A stretch of 5,760 bases of DNA from Actinomycetota bacterium (GTDB taxonomy: Bacteria; Actinomycetota; Thermoleophilia; Solirubrobacterales; Solirubrobacteraceae). Below the pieces are notes generated by a model. It was not told where the DNA came from, did not search any database, and was given only the letters and a program-made list of their open reading frames with translations. Shown here in pieces: positions 1 to 5,757 of this stretch (position 1 is its first letter; each line of letters opens with the position of its first letter). The DNA is taken from NCBI GenBank assembly GCA_009699565.1, contig WLNX01000115.1, positions 1 through 5,760 of the forward strand, in the 5' to 3' direction. The position numbers were made by a program, and so were the translations under genes.

Positions 1-2
1 AG

Positions 3-905
3 TCTCGACCGATCTTCCGAACCGCACTCGCATCGCTGGCACTCGTCGCAATCTTTGCCGGCACATGTGCGCGCCAAGCGGCCACATCCGACCCTGGACG
101 CTGGCGTCTCGTCACGGCTTCCCCGCTAAGCATTCGCTACTGGCAAGGGATCACCAGCATTCCGGGAGGCGGCGGACTGGTATTCACCGGCATCGCCAGA
201 GGTATCTTCAGAACCGACCTGGCGCTCGGCCGCAAAGCCGCGAACGAGAGCGCGATTCCGGCGTCGGTGCGCCGGAGTGAAGGCTTCAACCACATCGGCG
301 ATCCGTCGTTTGACCCCAGCGCGGGTGGCCGCATCCTGCTGCCACTGGAATGCTTCAACCCGCTGTCCGGGGACGACCCTTGCCGGCGCGGCGCGATCGG
401 CGTGGCCGACCCCGTCAGCCTTCACTGGCGCTACTACGTGAAGGTCAGCGCTGCGAGCGCGCGCAAGCTGATGTGGGTCGAAGCTTCGCCCGACGGTCGC
501 CTTGTGTGGACGTCGGCTGCAGATGACCTGCTCGCGTTCGCGGCGAGCGAGGTGAACCAGCGCAACGCGGGTCCGGATGGAGCGCTGCGGCCGGTCCGTC
601 GCCTGCGCGGAGCATTGGAGGGGCTGCCAAACGTCAGCGGCGGGGCTTTCTGGCGCGGGAGGCTGCTGCTGGCGGGCCAGAGCGGGCGGCGGTTTGAAGT
701 CAACTCGGTCGATCTCTCTGACGGCTCGGCGCGCAGGGAGATCCAACTCTCGCTCGCCGGCGAGAGCGAGGGACTGGCCACGGTCAACTTTGCCGGAGGC
801 GTCCTGCAGTGGCAGGTGATGCCGCGGCTTGATCCGTTCCCTCCCAGCTACCTACGCCCAACGCTGCTCAGTTTTGAGCCGCGTCAGGGGGCGCAGCGGC
901 CGTAG
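3..905 (+). CDS. Secreted protein of unknown function, possibly beta-propeller-like (5' end missing)
   Basis: The reading frame is open from the window edge to TAG at 903-905, giving 300 visible residues. There is no ATG, GTG or TTG in frame before GTG 267, so the true start lies just upstream of the window. The first ~28 residues look like a Sec signal peptide: a basic start (RPIFRT), a hydrophobic core (ALASLALVAIFAG) and a small-residue end (TCARQA). Cys22 is not in a good lipobox, because Thr precedes it, so a lipoprotein is less likely. The mature part has repeated short beta-strand-like segments with Gly, Asp and Trp turns (GGLVFTGIARGIFRTD, GDPSFDP, SPDGRLVWTSAADDLLAF, FWRGRLLLAGQ, EGLATVNFAGGVLQW), which suggests propeller blades. 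Cys117 and Cys127 could form a disulfide outside the cell. I recognise no catalytic motif and cannot name a function. The gene converges on the - strand glycosyltransferase-like gene and overlaps it by 22 bp. Its reality is well supported; its fold is a guess. Confidence 0.85.
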   Translation, partial: SRPIFRTALASLALVAIFAGTCARQAATSDPGRWRLVTASPLSIRYWQGITSIPGGGGLVFTGIARGIFRTDLALGRKAANESAIPASVRRSEGFNHIGDPSFDPSAGGRILLPLECFNPLSGDDPCRRGAIGVADPVSLHWRYYVKVSAASARKLMWVEASPDGRLVWTSAADDLLAFAASEVNQRNAGPDGALRPVRRLRGALEGLPNVSGGAFWRGRLLLAGQSGRRFEVNSVDLSDGSARREIQLSLAGESEGLATVNFAGGVLQWQVMPRLDPFPPSYLRPTLLSFEPRQGAQRP

Positions 906-2359
906 GCGAGGAAGAACTCGTTTGAGGCGAGCAGCTTGAAGCCGGGCGGCGGGATCTGGAGCCGCTGCCAGCCGTCGTCGACTGCGTATTCGTTGATGTT
1001 GAGGTCAGGGCGCGACTCGTACGAAGGGTTGATCACAAGCGCGACTCCTTCCCTCTGGACCGGAACGCTGGTGTCCGACCGCGGAATGATCTGCGGCGGC
1101 TCCAAGCGGAAGGCCCACTTCGCCTCCGGCAGCAGCTTCTGGCTTGGAACGGTCACGGGCCCGCAGCGCCGAGCCCGCAGCACCGCCGGGTTGACCATGA
1201 TCGAGCGGAAGTTGTCGCTGACCTGACGCCGCTGCTTGATGTCGGCGTCGATCTTGGAAACATTCAGCCGCGTCGCCGTCCACGCCGCGCCGACCACAAC
1301 GCAGAGAACCGCTCCTGCCGCCCACCAGCGGCGCAGGCTGCTTGAGCGGTCGACAAGAGTCCAGCCGGTGAGCGTGTAGGTCGCGAACAGGATCAGAGCG
1401 ATCGCCGCGACCAGGATGTAGCGCCAAACATTTGCAAGGCCTCCGCTGGCGATGACGAGATACGAGAACCAGGTGGTGGCAACAAGAACTGCAGGGATGA
1501 TGAGCTGCTTGCGGCGCTGCTGTATCGCGAGGATCGCGCCGAGGCCAGCGATGATTGAAAGCGGCAGCTTGAGGATCGTGTTGGTCCAATAGAGCGTGTA
1601 ATAGGGAAGAGTGGAGAACGGACGACTGCGACCAAGATCGCCGGCGTTGCGGCTGGTGGTCGTCAACGAATAGAGCGGGTTACCGGTGACCAGAAGATCG
1701 ATCGAAAACCAGATCAGCGGTGCGATCGCTGCGTAGCAGAGCACGCGCAGACGCCCCGACCAACTGAGCGGGTAGCCAACCCAAAGCATGTAGAGCCCGA
1801 TCAGCAGCCAGGCCTCGGGGCGCAGCAGCCCGGCCATGATCAAGAGAACCCAAACAATCCCGCCGCGCCGCGGACTGCGCGCCTCCAGATAACCGGCCCA
1901 AAGGATCAGCGCCGCATAGGGAGGGTCGAGGAACCCGACGCCGGCGAGCCAGGCAATGTCGAGCCGGGTCGCGATCAGGCCGAGCGCGACCAGCCCACCG
2001 AAGAGTCCGCTGATGAAGACGCCGAAGCGGAAGACCGCGATCAGCAGCGCCACATAGCCGACCAGCGACCAGAGCACCATCATCTGGGGGCCGTAGTCGC
2101 CGGCAGGCTGGAACAGCAGCCCCAGCGCCAGCATCAGCGGATGCTGCGTCGGCGCCCTGTAGGAGCCGAAGTTCGGCAGGTTCCCCTCCCAAAGATCGCG
2201 CGACCAGTTCAGCGCCGACTGGGAATCGAATGTTGCCCGCGGGCTGTAAGCGAAGAAGCCGATCAGCACGACTACGCCGATCGCGATGATCAGCGCGATC
2301 ATCAGCTGCTTCTCGTAGCGTGCGTATCCGCCCGCGCGGCTGCGTTCGGTGGCGGACAC
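884..2359 (-). CDS. Polytopic membrane protein, GT-C-type glycosyltransferase-like
   Basis: This 491-residue protein starts with GTG at 2359 and ends with TGA at 884-886. It has about ten hydrophobic segments, including residues 19-38, 93-111, 113-130, 146-158, 167-197, 207-224, 262-279, 286-305, 311-332 and 344-361. An exported, mostly polar tail of ~130 residues follows, with Cys399 and Cys489. The layout matches GT-C enzymes, which move a sugar from a polyprenyl-phosphate donor on the outer face of the membrane. After the first helix comes a loop with Asp45 (FDSQSALNW), where GT-C enzymes usually carry a catalytic acidic residue. LLRPEAW (178-184), TGNPLYSLT (225-233) and VWRY (311-314) also resemble such proteins. 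Donor, acceptor and activity are inferred. An in-frame ATG at 2302 (residue 20) behind GAGAAG is an alternative start. GTG 2359 is preferred because it keeps a short charged N-terminal tail and sits 8 bases below a -10-like box. It lies 91 bp downstream of the acylase gene. Confidence 0.88.
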   Translation of the reverse strand: MSATERSRAGGYARYEKQLMIALIIAIGVVVLIGFFAYSPRATFDSQSALNWSRDLWEGNLPNFGSYRAPTQHPLMLALGLLFQPAGDYGPQMMVLWSLVGYVALLIAVFRFGVFISGLFGGLVALGLIATRLDIAWLAGVGFLDPPYAALILWAGYLEARSPRRGGIVWVLLIMAGLLRPEAWLLIGLYMLWVGYPLSWSGRLRVLCYAAIAPLIWFSIDLLVTGNPLYSLTTTSRNAGDLGRSRPFSTLPYYTLYWTNTILKLPLSIIAGLGAILAIQQRRKQLIIPAVLVATTWFSYLVIASGGLANVWRYILVAAIALILFATYTLTGWTLVDRSSSLRRWWAAGAVLCVVVGAAWTATRLNVSKIDADIKQRRQVSDNFRSIMVNPAVLRARRCGPVTVPSQKLLPEAKWAFRLEPPQIIPRSDTSVPVQREGVALVINPSYESRPDLNINEYAVDDGWQRLQIPPPGFKLLASNEFFLAYGRCAP

Positions 2360-2367
2360 GAGACTTC

Positions 2368-2373
2368 AGATTA
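2368..2373 (-). promoter_or_regulatory. -10-like box (TAATCT) just upstream of the glycosyltransferase-like gene
   Basis: TAATCT fits the TANNNT actinobacterial -10 pattern and ends 8 bases before GTG 2359. No Shine-Dalgarno sequence lies between. This spacing would put the transcription start at or next to the start codon, which fits a leaderless mRNA. I see no convincing -35 box. Hexamers of this kind are common by chance, so this rests mainly on spacing and the missing ribosome-binding site. Confidence 0.35.
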
Positions 2374-2397
2374 GCGGCGCAGGCGGGCGCCCACGTT

Positions 2398-2422
2398 GCC
2401 GCCGGCCGAGATGGCCGACGGC
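2398..2422 (-). terminator. GC-rich hairpin after the acylase gene, possible terminator
   Basis: Read on the - strand, GCCGTCGGCC, a 5-base loop (ATCTC) and GGCCGGCGGC form a 10-bp stem with one G-U pair, starting 28 bases after the acylase stop codon. On the + strand the same position would be an A-C mismatch, so the structure suits - strand RNA. No U-run follows, so it is not a classical intrinsic terminator. GC-rich actinobacteria often use such tail-less hairpins, but it could equally be an mRNA-stabilising structure. Confidence 0.4.
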
Positions 2423-2450
2423 TTCGTGAACAGCCCTGCGCGGCAGCGAC

Positions 2451-4976
2451 CTAGCGGTGGCTGTTGAACTCGATTGCCTGCTGGAAGGTTGGACGGTTGG
2501 TCCAACGCATCGTGAACTTCGCACCGACACCGGTCGGCAGAGTGTTGGCCGGACGCAGCTCCGGCGGAGCGAGCGGTCCGAACTTGATCCGCTCGGCGTT
2601 TCCGTCGGCGTGCCAGTTGGCAACGACGCCGCCCTGATCGTTAGACAGCTCCTGAGCTGCTTCGTCGATCGCGGCCCAGAGATCGCTGGCGCAGGTTGCG
2701 GAGTTGCCATTGCCGCAGAAGCGGTCGGTCCAAGGAGACTTGACGGTGTCGCCAAGAAGCGTCCGCAGATCCTTGTCAACGTACGAGTACCAACCGCTGC
2801 CGAACGATGATCCGCCCGAGCCGGGGTTGTTTGAGTAGCCCATCTGGTTGCGCAGCTCGTCGGTCAGCTCGGTGGTCAGCTTCCCGCTGATCACTGCGCG
2901 CGCGATCTTCGACCAGGCCTTGTCCATAACCGCCGCGCCAGGGGCGTCTACCTTGCCGTCGAGGTTGGCGTCAATGCGGACCGAACCGGCTGCGCTCCAT
3001 GCCTGAATCGCGTTGGCGGCTTCGGTTGCTAGAGGGGTTGGCGCGGTGCCGAGTGCCAACACACGCTTGATAACGGGCCAGTTAATCGAACCGCGGATGT
3101 CGCGGGTCGCGGCGCCATTCATTACGCCAACAACGTTCTCCAGCTTCGACTTTGCCGGGAAACCGGTGAACATCTCAACGCGCTGGACCGAGCCTTCCCC
3201 CCAGGTACCGTCGGCCGCGCCCCACATCGGAGCCGGCTTGTTGTTCCAGTTGAGGATGTAGCCGGACGGCGGATCGGCCTGGTGGGGGTGCTGGTTCTGA
3301 GTCAGGAAACCCTTCCAGTCGTACTCGCCGGTGCCGAGCGTGGCGAGGCTTGGGTCGGTGCCCGCGGCGCGAACCGGGAGCCGTCCTGACGAGAAGTACG
3401 CAATGTGCTTGCGCTCCGCGTAGTGGATGTTGAAGGTCGTCTCAAGCTCGTTCGCAACCTTGAAGAAGCTCTTCGGCGAGGTCGGCTTGTTCTCGTTCAT
3501 GTGCTTGAAGAAGAGCGCCGAGACCGGTTCGCGGCCGCGTGTTGCGCGGAGCGTTGCGATCGCGTACGGCTGACCGCCAACGGTCACCGTTCCACCGACC
3601 GGGCCATGGACCGACTCCTTGAATGTCAGCTCGCGTGCCGGCTGACCGCCGCCTGCTCCAAGCAGGCCGGCGTCGAAGGTCGTCATCGCCTTGCACTGCC
3701 CCTTGTAGAGGTAGTGGTCGGAGCTGCGGGTCGGTTGACCGCCGCCGGGCTCGCAGAGCTTCTCGAGGAAGACGTCGGTGTTGTCGTTGCCTGCGCTGGT
3801 AAGCGACCAGGCAAAGTCCTTACCGCGACCGAGCAGCACGTACGGCATCGTCGGAGGGGCGGCGCCTGCGGCGTCGATCCCCGGGCCGTGGATGTCAACC
3901 TGCATCACGATCTCGGGGTTGAAGTAGCCGAGCTGAGGACCCATGACGGCGAGGCCGTTGCCGGTTGCCGACTTGCCGGGCGATGCCAGCAGCGCGTTTG
4001 ATGCCCGGCGATGGTTTGCCATCGTCGTCGCCAGCGTGCGGGACGCGAGGTTGTTCTTGGAACCCGGATCAACCTTCGGAGACCCCGGCGTTGCGCCGGT
4101 CGGGACGAGGTTGTAAGGGAACGAGGTCGGGATCGACGTAGTGGCCTCGGGCTCGTTGACCTGATGCAGCTCGCGGTAGATGCGTGTGCCGACCGTTGCT
4201 CCGTACTCGTCCTGAAGCTTGTTCAGGAAGATCGAACTGTCAACTCCGCCGCCGCCTCCGTTGCCGAAGATCGAGCCGATGAACGAGTAGGCGGCAATCG
4301 CCTCAGTCAGTCCAACGGTTGGCATGCGGACCTCAGGCGCGCGCTCGCGCATGTTGAGAGCGTTGACGCCGTCGGCCCAGCACTTGAAGTCGGCGAGGAT
4401 TTCCTTGCCTTCCTTGCCGTACTTCTTCAAAGTCAGGGCCTGGTCGGCGACGAACTTCCTGGCGGCCGGAGATGGGGTGAACTTGCGGGCCGAGGTGACG
4501 AGGCCGAAGGCGTTGACTCCGGGGATGTCGAGCGTTGCTGCGAACGCCGGTCCAAGCCCGAGGCTCAGCAGCGCGCCGCGGTCCTTGGCGGCCATGTAGC
4601 CCATTCCGAAAGCGACCGAGCAGCGCGTCGTGCCGTAGATGTGGGGGATGCCGTCGGCGCTGCGGACGATTTTCAGGCCCTTGCGGCCGGTTTCGACCTT
4701 GAGGCCGCCCTTTGGAATGCCGAACTTCTCGGAGACGAAGTTGGCCTTGACGTCGGCTGCTGAGACGTTGCCGCCGAGCGGAGTCAGGTTGTCGTACTTG
4801 ATGCCCTGATCGGAAGAGTTGACGTTGAAGCCGCTCGCGCTGACGGCGCCGTTGGCGCCTGGAGCGAGAACTTGGAAGGCCTGGCCTGCGAAGTCGGTCT
4901 TCTTCGCGGTGGCGGCGGCCGGCAGAAGGGCGATGGCGCTCAGGGCACCACAGATGGCAATCAACGAACGGTTCAC
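2451..4976 (-). CDS. Secreted penicillin-acylase-family Ntn hydrolase
   Basis: The product (841 residues) is an N-terminal-nucleophile amidohydrolase precursor. Family members cut themselves into alpha and beta chains, and the new N-terminal Ser hydrolyses an amide-linked acyl group. I chose GTG 4976 over the in-frame TTG at 5003 because AAGAGGAG lies 5 bases upstream and a clean signal peptide follows (NRSLIAI..., cleavage likely after ATA, residue 24). The alpha chain has the family motif IVRSADGIPHIYG (103-115). Autocleavage should fall at Ala325/Ser326 (RRA/SNALL). Alignment by eye to E. coli penicillin G acylase gives Ser326 as beta-Ser1, Gln348 as beta-Q23, Ala395 as beta-A69, Asn578 in NWNN as beta-N241, His457 as H123 and Arg599 as R263. 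Calcium ligands D73, D76 and P205 match Asp398, Asp401 and Pro542. The usual Trp after SN-x is Leu329, and the pocket Phe24 is Leu349, so the substrate is unlikely to be predictable from PGA. It could cleave N-acyl amino acids, homoserine lactones or lipopeptides. The family call is firm; the substrate is unknown. Confidence 0.96.
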   Translation of the reverse strand: MNRSLIAICGALSAIALLPAAATAKKTDFAGQAFQVLAPGANGAVSASGFNVNSSDQGIKYDNLTPLGGNVSAADVKANFVSEKFGIPKGGLKVETGRKGLKIVRSADGIPHIYGTTRCSVAFGMGYMAAKDRGALLSLGLGPAFAATLDIPGVNAFGLVTSARKFTPSPAARKFVADQALTLKKYGKEGKEILADFKCWADGVNALNMRERAPEVRMPTVGLTEAIAAYSFIGSIFGNGGGGGVDSSIFLNKLQDEYGATVGTRIYRELHQVNEPEATTSIPTSFPYNLVPTGATPGSPKVDPGSKNNLASRTLATTMANHRRASNALLASPGKSATGNGLAVMGPQLGYFNPEIVMQVDIHGPGIDAAGAAPPTMPYVLLGRGKDFAWSLTSAGNDNTDVFLEKLCEPGGGQPTRSSDHYLYKGQCKAMTTFDAGLLGAGGGQPARELTFKESVHGPVGGTVTVGGQPYAIATLRATRGREPVSALFFKHMNENKPTSPKSFFKVANELETTFNIHYAERKHIAYFSSGRLPVRAAGTDPSLATLGTGEYDWKGFLTQNQHPHQADPPSGYILNWNNKPAPMWGAADGTWGEGSVQRVEMFTGFPAKSKLENVVGVMNGAATRDIRGSINWPVIKRVLALGTAPTPLATEAANAIQAWSAAGSVRIDANLDGKVDAPGAAVMDKAWSKIARAVISGKLTTELTDELRNQMGYSNNPGSGGSSFGSGWYSYVDKDLRTLLGDTVKSPWTDRFCGNGNSATCASDLWAAIDEAAQELSNDQGGVVANWHADGNAERIKFGPLAPPELRPANTLPTGVGAKFTMRWTNRPTFQQAIEFNSHR
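3567..3743 (-). repeat. Three spaced in-frame copies of a 12-base GGQP-coding unit inside the acylase gene
   Basis: GGCGGTCAGCCG occurs at 3567-3578 and 3639-3650, and GGCGGTCAACCG at 3732-3743. All encode Gly-Gly-Gln-Pro (residues 412-415, 443-446 and 467-470), spaced 72 and 93 bases apart. They sit in the early beta chain, where surface loops join strands. They look like recurrent turn sequences rather than a tandem array. Confidence 0.6.
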
Positions 4977-4981
4977 AGTCT

Positions 4982-4988
4982 CTCCTCT
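4982..4988 (-). promoter_or_regulatory. Ribosome-binding site of the acylase gene
   Basis: On the - strand AGAGGAG (from the longer CAAGAGGAGA) ends 5 bases before GTG 4976. It is the only strong Shine-Dalgarno match next to a start in this window. It decides the start in favour of GTG 4976 over the in-frame TTG at 5003, because it would otherwise lie inside the coding sequence. Confidence 0.8.
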
Positions 4989-5018
4989 TGAAGCTTGCGA
5001 CAACCTTCTGGCTGCCTT

Positions 5019-5053
5019 GGCGCACCGTAGCGGATTCAGATCGGCGGTGCGCC
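5019..5053. repeat. 9-bp inverted repeat upstream of the acylase gene, possible operator
   Basis: GGCGCACCG (5019-5027) and CGGTGCGCC (5045-5053) are perfect inverted copies separated by 17 bp, about 43-77 bp upstream of GTG 4976. The arm nearest the gene overlaps the candidate -10 box TACGGT (5024-5029). This placement suits a dimeric repressor site or a 5' leader stem. A competing 6-bp pair (TAGCGG 5028-5033 with CCGCTA 5052-5057) overlaps it. Chance in GC-rich DNA is possible. Confidence 0.4.
5024..5029 (-). promoter_or_regulatory. Possible -10 box (TACGGT) of the acylase gene
   Basis: On the - strand TACGGT fits the TANNNT pattern used by high-GC actinobacteria. A start about 7 bases downstream would give a leader of roughly 40 bases containing the strong ribosome-binding site. 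The expected -35 position (near 5047-5052, GCGCAC) does not resemble TTGACA, so the call is weak, though the site lies in the only intergenic gap ahead of this gene. Confidence 0.3.
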
Positions 5054-5084
5054 GCTAGCAGGATGCTGCCCGCGGGCGGCCAGC

Positions 5085-5744
5085 TCAGCGGTCTTTGCGA
5101 CTGACCGGCGCGGTGCCGAAGACCTTGTCCCAGTAAGGGGCGCTGACGCCGTAGCCGCGGTCGTGGTCTTGGAAGTGGTGGCGCATGTGGAGCTCGCGCA
5201 GCTTGCGGCCAACTCGCGTGGTCGGCCGACGATGGTGGAGGTAGTAGTGCGTCATGTCGTAGGCGAGGTAGCCGATGAAGAAACCGGCGCTGAGCATGCA
5301 GGCCGGGGCAAACGGGAGCAGAAGCTGAAACGCGCCAATGAACAGCAACCCAAGCGGAATAGATGCCGAAGGCGGCATCACGAGGCGCATCGGATCGTTG
5401 GGATGATCGTGGTGGACACCGTGGATCATCCAGTGAATTCTGGCCCCGACCGGGTGGTCCGGTTCAAAGTGGAAGACGACGCGGTGCAGCCAGTATTCGG
5501 TGAGGGTCCAGACGGCGTAGCCGCCGATCGCCCACAGAATCCCCTGCCAGAAAGGGATCTCCCTCAGGCCGAGGATCGAGAAGGCGACGATTACAGGAAC
5601 GAAGATCACCGGGATCACGGCCACGTGCACGCGCGTGAAGCGGTCCAGCCATGGCGTTCCGAACATCGGCGGCGAGGCCTTGAGGACCTCCTCGCGCGGC
5701 AGCTCGGTTGGCTGAGTCCCAGAAAGTTGCTGTGTCGCCCCCAT
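5085..5744 (-). CDS. Fatty acid hydroxylase / sterol desaturase superfamily membrane protein
   Basis: The 219-residue product starts at ATG 5744. A TTG directly before it (5747) could add one residue but is unlikely. It is an integral membrane di-metal oxygenase of the fatty acid hydroxylase superfamily, closest in style to the fatty acid 2-hydroxylase (Scs7/FA2H) group, which hydroxylates acyl chains using O2 and an electron donor. The His motifs are clear: HRVVFH (87-92), HWMIHGVHHDH (104-114), THYYLHH (165-171) and LHMRHHF (185-191), which supply the two-metal ligand set. There are four hydrophobic stretches (about 41-59, 66-83, 127-146, 148-165), as expected, with the His clusters on the cytosolic side. 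No cytochrome b5 domain is fused, as is common for bacterial members, so electrons must come from elsewhere. The substrate could be a fatty acyl chain or a carotenoid, but the FA2H-like spacing favours an acyl chain. It lies 108 bp upstream of the acylase start in the same direction. Confidence 0.93.
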   Translation of the reverse strand: MGATQQLSGTQPTELPREEVLKASPPMFGTPWLDRFTRVHVAVIPVIFVPVIVAFSILGLREIPFWQGILWAIGGYAVWTLTEYWLHRVVFHFEPDHPVGARIHWMIHGVHHDHPNDPMRLVMPPSASIPLGLLFIGAFQLLLPFAPACMLSAGFFIGYLAYDMTHYYLHHRRPTTRVGRKLRELHMRHHFQDHDRGYGVSAPYWDKVFGTAPVSRKDR

Positions 5745-5751
5745 CAACTAA

Positions 5752-5757
5752 TTTCTA
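5752..5757 (-). promoter_or_regulatory. -10-like box (TAGAAA) just upstream of the hydroxylase gene
   Basis: TAGAAA matches five of six positions of the TAGRRT -10 form known from Streptomyces and ends 7 bases before ATG 5744. No Shine-Dalgarno sequence is visible in the bases between. This fits a leaderless transcript, but the window ends three bases further upstream, so a -35 box cannot be examined. Confidence 0.25.

Noticed and set aside
66..68. Cys22 of the secreted protein as a lipoprotein attachment site
   Set aside because: The residues before it (Ala-Gly-Thr) break the lipobox, which needs Gly, Ala or Ser directly before Cys. An ordinary signal peptidase site shortly after is more likely.
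126..746. A 206-codon open frame on the - strand opposite the secreted-protein gene
   Set aside because: The sequence is low in complexity, rich in Arg, Ala and Pro, and has no motif. The opposite strand carries a signal peptide and an ordered soluble protein.
3405..4001. A 198-codon open frame on the + strand inside the acylase gene
   Set aside because: It has the same antisense position and biased composition (long Arg/Leu/Val/Glu stretches), and nothing supports translation.
4011..4763. A 250-codon open frame on the + strand inside the acylase gene
   Set aside because: It is rich in Arg, Val, Ala and Gly with no recognisable motif, lies wholly antisense to a gene with clear family residues, and has no ribosome-binding site. 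It is a GC-driven shadow.
4977..5003. An upstream TTG start adding nine residues to the acylase
   Set aside because: The strong Shine-Dalgarno sequence would lie inside the added codons, and the extension would put a polar segment before the signal peptide. GTG 4976 fits better.
4333..5025. A 230-codon open frame on the - strand in another frame over the acylase N-terminus
   Set aside because: It is dominated by Arg and Gln runs, typical of an off-frame reading of GC-rich coding DNA. The acylase frame shows the signal peptide and the IVRSADGIPHIYG motif.
5065..5080. Palindromic GC-rich stretch just after the hydroxylase stop as a terminator
   Set aside because: As - strand RNA the stem has a C-A mismatch and a 4-base loop, and no U-run follows. 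It pairs better on the + strand, where no gene ends, so I do not call it.
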